NCBI GenBank assembly: GCA_903813345.2
Contig: CAIIXF020000076.1
Span: 1 to 35,000 of the forward strand
Reading direction: 5' to 3'
Length of the DNA stretch: 35,000 bases
Source: Owenia fusiformis
Lineage: Eukaryota; Annelida; Polychaeta; Sabellida; Oweniidae
Each line of letters begins with the position of its first letter. Position 1 is the first letter of the stretch. The translations under genes and the position numbers were made by a program. The notes beneath the pieces were generated by a model. It searched no databases. It was not told the DNA's origin and saw only the letters and a list, made by a program, of their open reading frames with translations. Positions 1 to 12,600 of this stretch are shown here, piece after piece.

Positions 1-102
1 TCCAGATTGGTACAATACAAGAACTGGGCAATCAGAGGATTTCATTTTACAGATCATACGATAATACTAGATATTAATATGAAATCATTATGCTTGTTTT
101 AG

Positions 103-660
103 ACATAATGATGTGGGTGCCTGAGTGCCCATTCATTGAAGTCAGGCCTATGAGGAGCAATGTAACTATGACCAACTTAGAAATGACACCAGGCCTGTCA
201 TATAAAACAGCTGTAAAGTTATGTACCCCGGCATCCTGTTTTCTTCCTCTGTCCACAAATGGGGTTACAATACTAGATGAATCACCAACACCTGGCTCAA
301 TGAATATTACCGGGGAGGACGGCGGGGCAACATTTACAATTATATTTGACGAATTTGTTTCCAATTTGCGAACAAAACACGTCACAAATAACTCTTACGA
401 ATGGACGTTGTCCTTGGACAAGTCAGCAAATGGTATAGCCAAGCCATGGGAAGCAATTGAAGCCATTTCCGAAAATGGTCACGTATCGTTTACAGTAAAA
501 AACAATCCTTTAAATATTACTGATGCAACAAAGTGCTGGCACGTATGTGTTCGCGGATGGAACTTTGCAGGACTCTCGTCAACAAAATGCGAACCAATTG
601 AACCATGTGATGACATAAAAACAAATAAGAAACGTGGAATGGTTGTATTTGACGCTAAAG
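103..660 (+). CDS. Exon 1 of window (FN3-like units)
   Basis: The acceptor follows the T-rich tract TGCTTGTTTTAG and the donor is AAAG|GTAAAT. It encodes residues 1-185 of the visible protein, entering and leaving in phase 1. One unit ends in STNGVTILDESPTPG. The next ends in WNFAGLSSTKC, an aromatic-N-x-A-G-L strand typical of the family. Six N-x-S/T sites are visible. Earlier exons must lie upstream because the frame enters mid-domain. Confidence 0.78.
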
Positions 661-3600
661 GTAAATATGAAATTGATATTACTTTAAACATTTTTTCTGG
701 TTCCCCAAATCGGAGTATAATGAAACACTAATTGCGAATTGTTATATTCACGATGTCTTGCAATTTGGTTAAGGACCTATAATTTGGAACAAAAACCAGC
801 GATTGGAAGAGAATGATGCTGACTATACATCTAGCAGAAACACAATATCAGCAGTGTGGCCATCTCTACGTCATGGAAAGTACAGCTGGGTAGTTATTGA
901 ATCATCAACAGGATCAATTGACGGGAGAGCTATTCCCAATAACTTATGTGACATACACGATGCTATTTCTTGTGGTGAAACTGAGGACGAATACATAAAT
1001 GCTAACAACCTTACATTACATCATGACACGAGTTACTTCGTTTGCATATTTGCAAATGATACTGTATTATATCATGAGCTGTTTGAAGAACATCATCCAG
1101 AAATTAAAGCTTGTAGTGATGGTGTAAAGATAGATTGGACTCCACCTGATCCTGGGAGTGTATATATACATTCACAAACACACCCACTCGACAGGGAAAC
1201 ATACCAGGTACAGTATAGTTACTTAACTCAAATATTTACACAATTTGCCACTTCTATATAATGATATGTCTTTGCTAACTTAAACCTCGCTCACATTTGC
1301 TCTTCGGCGAATTAGACTAGCGTTTCATTCCCGTTTTTAATGAGGCATACACATTTTGAATGTTTATATGATTGAAGACATCAACAAGTCAAATAGCTGT
1401 ATCCTGGAGCCCATTCATAGACATAGATGACGTAGGATCTTCCTCCAATGACGAGCATCCTGGGATCAACTACTATCAGTTTGCACTTGGTCGGTATTTT
1501 CCTTATGTTAAATAATTATGATTGATTATATTAACTATTTTTGCAAAAAATGATTAAACATATGACAAAATTCCATGTAACTTTATGATGACCTATGAAG
1601 TTTAGTCAACCCCTGATATTTTGTTAATGAGATACATACCCTTCTTAGTTAGAGTTAAAAAAGACGAATGAATCGAACATGGATGCTCCTTAACTTTACC
1701 TTCTCATTAATAATGAGCAAGACGACATCATATATTGTACGTTGTATGATAAACAAGTCGATTATAATTTTAAAGTGAATTTTCCCCATATAGACAGTAA
1801 TACATATCATTAAACCCACTTAAATTGAAACGGAAATGACAATTATAAAAGTATGATATTTACACAACAGGTTCATGTATACCTCAGTCTGTAACTGATA
1901 CAGAATAAAGTACAACAACCAATCTTCTCTTTTGGGTCAAGTATGAGATTTATTAGAATAACATAACATTACGTAACAAATAATTGTTTACAAATTTTAG
2001 TTTAGATATCTACATTGAAAAACTACCTACCTAAGGTCAACTTAGACGAGTAAAGCTATCGCAAGAATTGAATCGAAATCGCGATTTAACGAATGTGGTC
2101 TAGGTATCACAGCTTATTAGATATGACAGGGAATGCTCCAATATTTAGATTTTAAATCAAGACAAAATACTTCATTGATCAAACTGTTAGGTCAAGGTTA
2201 TACTTGTAAATAACTTAACATATAATGATATCAAGGTGCATTTATAGTTAACAGTACATCCTGATGTAGTGAGAAATGATATAATGTCGAGGCGTAACTT
2301 TTGAAGTAAAATATCGTTTAAAAGATGAAAATATACTCAAACAACCCCAAAACAGATCCACATAAAGGACCCACGGTCCTGTGCTCACACAGTTTGGAAC
2401 CTTCAGAGGAATGTTTATCCTGACTTTCAAACAAAAATATTGATTTGGATTTGTAGTCTAGAACTCTGAGAAACTTAGATAGAACAGTTGTGTGACCTAG
2501 TTTGATGACCTTTGACCTTGAAAATTTTACTTATTTAGAGCTCAGTAAGATATTTTGTGATTAAGCCGACCAAAATTTGCATCCAAAAATCAATTTGAAA
2601 AATCAACTTTTTTGACCTTTCGAAGGTCACTGAAGGTCAAGTAAAGGTCAAATTCTAAAACTAATGTCAGATTTGAACTCCTGGCAACTTGTAGATGATT
2701 ATAGTAAAATGGTAAAATTTGATACTCACATATATTGAGCAATATGTAGGGAATGCTTAAATCTAGTAATGATGTAATTCATTGCAAGAAATGATCAAGT
2801 ATAAGGCAAACTTTGAGAAACTTGTCAATCCGAAAACCTGCCATTGACTTTATACATAAGAAAGTTTACTGAAAACGATTTACTCCTACTTTTTGTCAAA
2901 TTTTATGGAGTAAACACCAAAAACTGTAATTCCAAGAGATTTGAAATCTTTAGAGGACATAACTTGCATATACAGCAACTACTACAAGTTATTTGAAAGT
3001 TCTACTTCAACAAAGTGTCTAGTATTTACAGAAAATTTTATGTTTTGACGTCAAAATCAGCAATTTCTCGGAAACCGGGCGAACTTGGGAAATGGCGATG
3101 ATAGGTCAAATAAGCCTTATGGATATGCATAAAATGAATGTGGATATGACTCAATCCGAATAGCAGTTTTAATTTGTGCGGCCTATGTTGACGGACGTCA
3201 TTTGTTGTTGCTGCATTAGTGTCTCATTCATTGTCTTCTTTCTTTGTCTTGATTTGATTGTGATGTTAGTTATCTTTCTTCAGGGTCCACTGACTTGAGA
3301 CTGCGCGTAGGTGGGTTAAACGTTTTGATCCGACCGGAAAACTCTCCCCTTCCCCTTAATGATGTTCTTATGTTGATCTGTATTCTTAGTTTACCCTCTT
3401 CGCGGAGAATATACTGATTCATATTCATTTATTAATGTTCTCTTCTCTCATTAATTTTCCAGTGCTTCATGATGATATTCTCCTGCATATTGTACCAGTA
3501 TTTAATACATATCAATTTATTTCTTGTTATAGCTTTCTTAGTATACGAATTTTGGTATGTTACTCCTGTAACCTTGACATTGCAGTTTATTTCTCAGGCT

Positions 3601-6600
3601 GTAAACTCTGTTTGTTGCATCTTCCAATTGACTGCAGATTCTTGAAATCCTTATTATTTGTGATATAAATATTCCATATGACTGGTTTCGAGGAATATTT
3701 CCAGATAAATCTGGATATGAGACTATTTGGAAATTAAAGTTTCCCCTTTTGTCGTATAGTTTTGTTGTGATTTGTTTATTTACTATTTTCATTTGTATAT
3801 CCTGAAAAGTTGTTTCTGTATCCTTCTCATTTTCCTTGTTTAACACTAATTCATCAGGATAGATGTTCGTCATATCAGTCTCCATTTCTCGGTCGTTGTT
3901 TATAGTACATAAATCATCAATGAATCTTGTATTTTTAGCGTATTTTAGTACTTTGGAGTAGTCTTCCTTATACATTTTCTCAATGGCTTGAAATTCATAA
4001 CTGTATAAGTATAGGTTTGCCATATATGGCGCCGGATCGATTCACATCGGTATTCCAATTTTCTGTCTTAGAATTGAATTCCCTGCTTTAAAATAGGCTG
4101 TATCCACGATGAAATCCACTAGATCATTGCACTCTCCTTTGGTATATGCCTTTTTATTATCCGCCTTTCCACCCCATTTGGCTTCATCTCCGTCTACTGT
4201 TATCTTTTGGTTAGTTCCTCCTCTAAAGGCTTTATCTACGGACGGACCAACGGACGGACGGACGGACACCTGGTCGATCCCATAGGCTTACTGTGTGAGC
4301 CAATAATAACGAAACGAGGAAAATGGCATCATAACGTTTGTCCAATACAATATTTAAACATACGTGTTTTTTTTCTACTACTATTATTTGTATTTTATTT
4401 TATTTTTTATTTTATTTTGATATTAACTTTTTAACAGCTGTACTTTAGTTATAAGGTGCATCTATACTCAGTTAATTACATGCTAAATATTCTGAAATGT
4501 AGATCAAATATGCATCTATACTCAGTAAACAAAGTTTCAACATTCTGATACGTTGATTAAAATTACATCTATAATCAGTAACAAATGTTACATTGTGACA
4601 TGTAGGTTTAATGTGCATCTGTACCCAATCAAACATTTAACACATTCTCACATGTAGGTTAAATGTGCACGAAGACTAAATAAAAGGCATGTTACACCTT
4701 CTCATATCTAAAACATCATATTCTCTCAAACTATAATAAGTCTCATTTTTTGTCAATAATGATTCAAGGTGGGCACTTGAATGGAGTAGATGTGGTTGAC
4801 TTTACTACCATAGGAATAGGGAAACGCCATACAATAACTGGGTTGAATCTAAAAAATGGTCACGAGTACTTCGTTACAATTAAAGGTAAATAATGCTTTA
4901 TACAATTTAATTTTCTCATATTAGCTAGGCACTCTTTTTAACTTTATGTACATTACAATTAAATCTGGGCTATATTGAAGTTAATTTTAAAGATTTTACC
5001 TTAATGGATTCTACTGTGTGAAGAGAATGCAACTGAACATGAACATACTCCTTGGCTATTCAATAACACAATGTTTTTTTGCATTTAGCTACGAACTTTG
5101 TGGGATTATCGACAGAAGTTTGTAGTTATCCAGTCATTGTGGATACAACCCCACCACAACTAACACAAATGACTCATGTACATGTGAAAACTCCACTGGT
5201 ACCAACGAACTTAGAAATATGTGCAGAGAAAGTATTTTCATTATATACACCGTAGCATCATTTATCTATTTGTACTAAATGATATGCTAAATCCTGTTTT
5301 TTAAAACTGAAAATGTTATCATTCATCATGTTCGTGGTCTTATCTTTTTAGACCTTGGTTATTTGAAATTGATATTTCACTTCATTTGGGAATACAACGT
5401 CAAAATATTCAAATCTTCCTTTTCACGACATATCTCTCATTTGTATAATTTCTATGTGTATTTATTCCAGTTGGTTAGGGGTATTTGAGGATAAAGAGAG
5501 TGGAATTATTCATTACACCTGGTCTGTTGGTTCAGAACCGGGCTTTTCAGATATCAGTGGCCCATATCAGACAAAATATACATCAACTGCATCCAACGCA
5601 GCTGATCTCAAACTTTTTGATGGACATGTGTACTACGTCACTGTCAAAGTAAGTCAATTCTAAATTGTGAAAAATCATTAAAAGTTTCAAGAAGAAAGAT
5701 GTAATCGGAAGAAAAGTTATATAAAATAATTCGCTTTAGAAAATAATTATATTTTCATTTACCCTATTACTTGTAGGCATATAACATGGTCGGCTTACAC
5801 ACAACTGCAAGTTCCCACGCGTTCACAGTAGATGCGTCCCCTCCTGTTGTTGGACATATATATGATGGTAAGATTGAAGATACTGATAACTATCATAGAG
5901 ATATTGACTATCAAACTAATGCATCTAGATTGTGTGCCCACTGGGAGGGGTTTGCAGACCCACACACAGAGGTCATCGAACACCTCTGGAAATCAGGAAC
6001 ATGTCCTGGCTGTGATGACGTAATACATGAACACAACGTTGGACTAAAATCAGGTAAAGCAGGTCTTTTATTGATAAGTGTGCGTTCTTTAATCAGTAGA
6101 AATAAAAGAGAAAGGTAGTACTAAAGTACTATATGTTTGACGTGTATCGTTTTTATTTTAGAGGCATGCATGGATTCACTAAAACTTTCACAGGGGAAAA
6201 CATATTTTTCTACAATAACTGTGTGTAACCAAGCGGGTCTATGTAGCGCACAGTCTAGTGATGGTGTGATGGTAGATAGTTCCCCACCTGTCACTGGGGT
6301 AGTAGAGGATGGGACTATGCCTGAAGATATCCAGTTTCAAGCATCAAGGTACAGTATTTCATTCTACACACCATCATAAGTTATATTAACCATATATATA
6401 TCATTTTATCTAGTAAATACTTAAGATTAACCCACTCTGGATTTTAATATTTTAGAAATCTCTGCCCTTTTGGTTGGTTTTCAAGATGCTCCTAGTGGAG
6501 CAATAAACACTAAATAAATCTAAATACTAAAGATTAACACACTGTGGATTTCAATATTTTAGAAATGTACTCTCTGCCCATTGGATTGGTTTTCATGATG

Positions 6601-9600
6601 CTCATAGTGGACTCTCTAAGTATGAAATGCGTGTCGGTACACAAGTTGGATCCGATGATATCATTCCTCCAAAGATAATGCATCTTACTGAATCCTTATT
6701 TGTACCTCTGAGCACACCGTTGCCAGTTAACACAACCATTTATATAACAATTAAAGCATATAACTTTGCAGGTAATTTAAGATATAATTTGTAACATTCC
6801 TTTGTATTCACCTGTAAATGTATAAATACATCTGCATTTTTAGATAAAGATTTTTTCTACTCACAATGTAACATGTGCAATTTACATCACAATAAGGGCA
6901 TATAACTTTGCAGGTAATTCAAGATTTAATTTAAAATATCATTCCTATGTATTAAACTTTAGACTTTTAAAAACAAAATTTTGTAGTAATCTATAAATTA
7001 TAGTACCATGTACATTGTAGGTCTGTATGCTGAATCAACAAGTAATGGATTCACGGTAGATACAACACCTCCATCTGTCGTTCAACCAGCTTCAGTAGAT
7101 TTCAACCATGGTTCCATGAAAGACAACACACAGGTATATTCATGCTTCTTTAATCATTATAAAAGCGAAGGAAGGGGGATAGAGGTCCGTGATAAATCTC
7201 TAAATATCTATGACGAACGGAGATTTACCTCTTCCTAGACACCAACTAATTTGACACCATCTTAATGTATTCCATGCCAATGTTAACATAAATTAATTTA
7301 GGTATGGAGGAGTTCGTTGACAATTAGATGGCTGTTTGAAGATAACGAGTCTGGAATTGAACGTCAATATGTCAGTGTTTATGCACATAATGATGGGGAG
7401 TTAGGTGTTCCAACAATTGAGGTATTCACTCTTGTTTATCTATTCGTGAATCAAACAATTCTAAATTGAAAAATGGTATGCTTTTATGATTAATATCCCT
7501 TGAAATTAACAATTCTAAATTGAAAAATGGTATGCTTTTATGATTAATATCCCTTGAAATTAAAACAAACCACCATATTGTACAAGCAAGTTCTCTGTAT
7601 AGATTAAAATATGTTTGGCGTGAGATAAAAAAAAGTATCAGTCTTTATTTATGTACAACAAATTCAACACTATTTATAAAGTAATTAACAGTACTTTACA
7701 TTCTTTTTTAGATAGGCACTGGTTCTTATTACACATTCAGCAATCTAACCCTCAACGATGGAACGGGATATTTTGCTTCAATTGTGGCGTGCAATAAAGC
7801 ACAACTATGCTCAACTAGTTCGTCAGAGAAGTTATTGGTATGTTGTTTCATTATCACATACATTCACATTTAAGCATTTGACTAGTTATATTATTTGATG
7901 TATTTCCAATTAGCATATGCATTAGCCATTTAGCTTCTAACATTTGTTTTCTTTGTTCAATAGTTCGATGCATCAAGACCAAGTATTGGGACATTTGCCA
8001 GCTGGACAAACCATGCTGCGGAAGTTGGCAGATATAAAGATGGATTCATGACATGGAATGGAGCTGATATTTCGCTACATTGGCTCGGGTTTGAAGATCA
8101 TCACTCTGGAATATCACATTACTTAGTAACAGTTGGGGAAACATTTGCTGGTCATGAATTGACACCAGTGTGTACCAAACTTTTATATTAATGTTAAATC
8201 ATACAATCTTAATTTGCATTGATCATTTGAAGGAAACTTCTGAATTCTGTCTTCAGAGTTTGCATGTCATAGATTGTAATTATTCTAGGGTCAAAGACAG
8301 GAATAACTTATCTTATTCTAACGGTATTTTTACACTATTTCACGGTAGTCTGGATGGAAGAGCTTCTAGCCAGAAAATTCGATAGAGACTCTCGGAAGAA
8401 ATTACACATACCTTAATAAAGTTTGTGCCTGTGCTTATATACAGGGTGGGCAAAAAGGGACATTCTCATATTTCTATTTAAAGGAGCAGATATTGACCAA
8501 ATGTCATAACAACTTAGAAGTATACAGCTTGAACATTTCTGTACATGTTTGTAAAATTTCAAATTAATCAATCTAAGTTTTCTTTTTTTTCATTGAGCAA
8601 AAAATGTGACACATTACCTAAAAAAACAGGTTTTGAAATTGCAGTTTTTTGTGATTTCTTTAATTTAAATTACACATTTTTATTTCTCAGTCATTTTTTC
8701 ATTATTGCCCATATCTCGCCAAAATATCATTGTTATTTGTAGCATCTTCATGTATGTTTATCTTAATATATGAATCAAGGTTTCTATGCAAAAATGAAAG
8801 TACAGTATGATGATAGGTCGATTACACATTGTATTGAGGTAAGAGTGGATGGCAGCAAATGATTCAGGAAGGCATACATAATGTACAATAGTGAATTTTC
8901 TGACATTGGGGGCTATCAAGAGGCACAAAGAGGCAGGCATATTAGATATCCTCTTTCATGAATTTCTTCATTTTTGGATTGTTAAATCTATTAAGTTTCG
9001 TGAATTGTGATATCACAATCAAAAAGCGTCACAATTTTTATAACCTTGAAGTCACATAATATTATATCGTATTAAAGCCAGATAATTCACCATACTTTGG
9101 TATATAACACCTGGTTTATGCTCCTAAATACTTAATGAATGATACAAAGTGTCTCATTTTTTATTGCCCAACCTGTTAAACATAAACAACCACGGCCAAT
9201 ACCATAATGTTAAACTCGTATTATGTCATACACTCTTAAACTGGATTTGATTTCACTTGGAAGAAACTTTAAAATTCCATCTTCAAAGTTAGGATGCCTT
9301 AGAGTTCAGTTATTCGGAGGTCATGGACAGTAATACAACGAACACATCTCCGGAAAGTTGTTTATTTGAGCTAAATGCCTTTATTTCTTGATCGTCCAAT
9401 AGGATCAACCAATATTAGTGGCTCATAGTACAGCAGGAGCAGTAAACCATGAAGAAGGCGTTATACAAACTGGAACCATTTCTCTAAGTCGGCCTATAGA
9501 TGACTGTAAAAGACTGTTTGTCAAAATGTGGGCAGTAAATGGGGTAAATATTACCATAAACATGTATTTTAATGTCACCCACTCTATTGATAGACAAGTT

Positions 9601-12600
9601 AATAATAGTTAACAAGTTCCAGTATTTATTGTTTTGTTTGTTTTAATTGTTTTGTAATTTGTTAAATTGTATACTTTTTCACCATTTATTTTTAGTTTGT
9701 TTAATGTTGTATATTTATTTTCTCTTAATATTGCATTGATTTGAGATTTCATTCCCAAAGAAGATGAATTAATTAATTATATTAATTAATTAATTATTAT
9801 AATCATTAAGGACGACCTCCTTTCTCAGTGTTGAAGGAAATATATTTATTCCATTAGTAGCCAGGCGGATGACCACTTTTTTATAGAAAACGAGTATCTA
9901 GACCTATCTGTACAAAAATTAGGAATTACAAGGAAGTACGGGTGCCTAGAACACACATCCATGGTGATAAAACTACTCAGGGAGACAAGAGAAAACAAGG
10001 AAGATTTGGCAGTACCTTGGCTCGACCTAGCAAAAGCTTAAAGATCTGACCCCTATAAGCTTGTTTAATTCATTATGATGATTTACCACATCCAAATAAA
10101 GATCCAGTGTCCAGCCACAAGCTCTGGAATTAGACAACATTTATTGATGAATTGAAAGTAACAGCCTAAGGGGTCACGGGGTTAGGTGGATTCTTAGCGG
10201 ATTAAATAAGATAATGAAGTGGAGCAGTATGAAATTCAAACCAGTCAAATCAAGAAGCCTTGAATGGAAGAAAGAGAACGTAGACGAAAGACTGGGAAAC
10301 GTACTAGTATTCGACGTATCTCCTTCAGACAAGACGAGTATAAAGAAAATGGAAGATACCTGGTTCAAACTTGTAGACAAAACCAGGAAAAGTAATAAAC
10401 CTCGCCTCGCCTAGTATTTTTTTCCTCGGATATGTATTCTGGCATATCCACCTCATGGTCATCCAGTATTTATTTTATTATGCACCTCCCTTGGTTAATA
10501 TCACATTCCTACCATTAATTTACTGTAGATAAATTAAATATGGTGTTAAATTGTCAAGAAATACTTTATTTTAAAGAATGGGTCTACTAAAACAGAAGCC
10601 GAGCATGGTATTTTTTTCGAGAATAGGTATTCTGGCATACGGGATGGTTGGATATCTCGTTGCTTCAATACTGGATAGAACGAGATCTTGCTGCCACGTA
10701 TGGCAATATACCCTGCAGCTCTTTACCAATCAGATTTAAGTATTTTAATGAGGTGCATAATCAGATTTACTAGGCAAATTCAAGGCATGGATATACCAGC
10801 ATGGAATACTGCCTCTAATACTTTGGCCACTGCTTGTGTATGCCGTGCCAATTGGCACTTGACACTGCAGTGGGGAAAATAAATAAGTATCTTAGCAAGT
10901 GGTTTGGAGTACCAAACGCTTCAGTAGTGGAGTTTTCTTTGGAGAATCAAACATGCTCTGCCGCCTACCAATCTAAGCAATGACAGAAGAATACAAGGAA
11001 TTCAAGAGCAGCACACGCAGGTAAGCAGCACACAAGAAAACTCGGTATATTTACTAAGGAAATAATATATATATTTCAGTTTAGTCAATTTTTACAATAA
11101 CATACAGTTTTGATGGAAAAATAATGAAAATGCAATGACACTTAAAATAAGTGTATTAAATTACACAATAGTTTTAATAAATGTTTATTGGAAATAGAAA
11201 AGGTACAAAAGAAAAAGAAAAAGGGAGTCATTTGAAGGGAGAGTTTGCAATTATGGGTTCAATGTGTCTAATCTCTATAACAATCGTCCATGTTAGTCAA
11301 TGATGCAGTTTAACCCCTAGTTGGCCCATGTACCCCCTAGGATGTCACCCTGCACCACTAACCAACGTGTTGAACAACATTTTGAGTGGTTAAAATAAAA
11401 GTTCCTTCTCAATCGCTTTTTTAAACACTTTATATAACATCATTGGATAATAGGTTATACATATCAAGATTGATAATTCTGAATTAGGTATAACTTTAAC
11501 TGTGTTTTAAATTTCTTATTGTTTTGTATTTGTTTTAATTCAGTGGGTAACACGTTCCAAAATTTTGCTCCTTCGACTTTTATTGAGTTTTCTGTTAAAG
11601 TATTGCGTGATTTTATTCGATGGATATTTTCCTTTCTTCTAGTATGGTAATTATGGCACTCTTGATTTTTCATAAAATAATTACTAAAGTGGGAAATCAT
11701 AACTGTGTTAACCTCATGTATGCATTTTTGTACAAAAGATACAACTGAGAGTTTATGAATATCACATAGTTTGAGAATCGAAAATTTTTTAAAATTGTGT
11801 GAAATGTGTTCTTTAAGAGGTGTGGTTGTCAAAATTCTCAGAAAGCGTTTTTGTAATTTAAATAATGGGTCAAGGGATGTTTTGGTGGCATTGCCCCAAA
11901 TCAAGTTGCAATATGATAGGTTTGAATATATAAGTGAGTTATAAATAGAAATTAAGCTATTTTGAGATAGTTTGTCTTTAACTTTGTATAAGATTCCTAA
12001 TGTTCTTGATATTTTCATCTGTAAGTACTTGATGTGGTCTTTCCAACTGAGTTTCTCATCAATGATAACTCCCAAGAAACTAATTTTGTCAACACATTCG
12101 ATTTGTTTTTTAGCAATTTTTAGGGAAAGACCTTGGTTAAGTTTTACTCTTTGTGTAAAAGTCATATATTTTGTCTTTTCAATATTTAATGACAATTTAT
12201 TTACATTGAACCAGATTGCTAATTTTGTCAGTTCTTCATTCATTTTGTTGAATACATCTAAATCATTTTTTCCAGAATATAAAATATTAGTATCGTCTGC
12301 GAATAACATAAAATTTAAATCCTTGGACACTCTATAAATGTCATTTATAAAAAGTAAAAATAAAAGAGGGCCTAATACAGAACCTTGTGGCACGCCACAA
12401 AGTAATGTTCTTTCATTTGACATACTATTATTATAAAATGTAAATTGTTTTCTATTAGTCATATATGATTTGAACCAATCTAAAGCTATACCCCTGATTC
12501 CATAATCCAAACTTGAATAATGCACATAGCAAATGAGTGACTCATGGTAGACTTAGAAAAAAGTTAATTATCAGAGGAATTAGTATAAACTTCTGTAAGA

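Noticed and set aside
74-385. Minus-strand open frame over exon 1
   Set aside because: It is antisense to a well-supported exon and has no recognisable features.
5867-5870. Internal donor GATG|GTAAGA in exon 7
   Set aside because: The frame continues with conserved unit residues (LCAHWEGFAD) to a better-phased donor at 6054, so the site is probably cryptic.
8545-8940. Open frames inside the element at 8442-9176 as a transposase
   Set aside because: Neither strand shows H-D-N-A-P-A-H, a D-L-A-P-S-D box or another catalytic motif.
11972-12337. Plus-strand open frame of 121 codons
   Set aside because: It is the complement of the LINE reverse transcriptase and shows no motif of its own.
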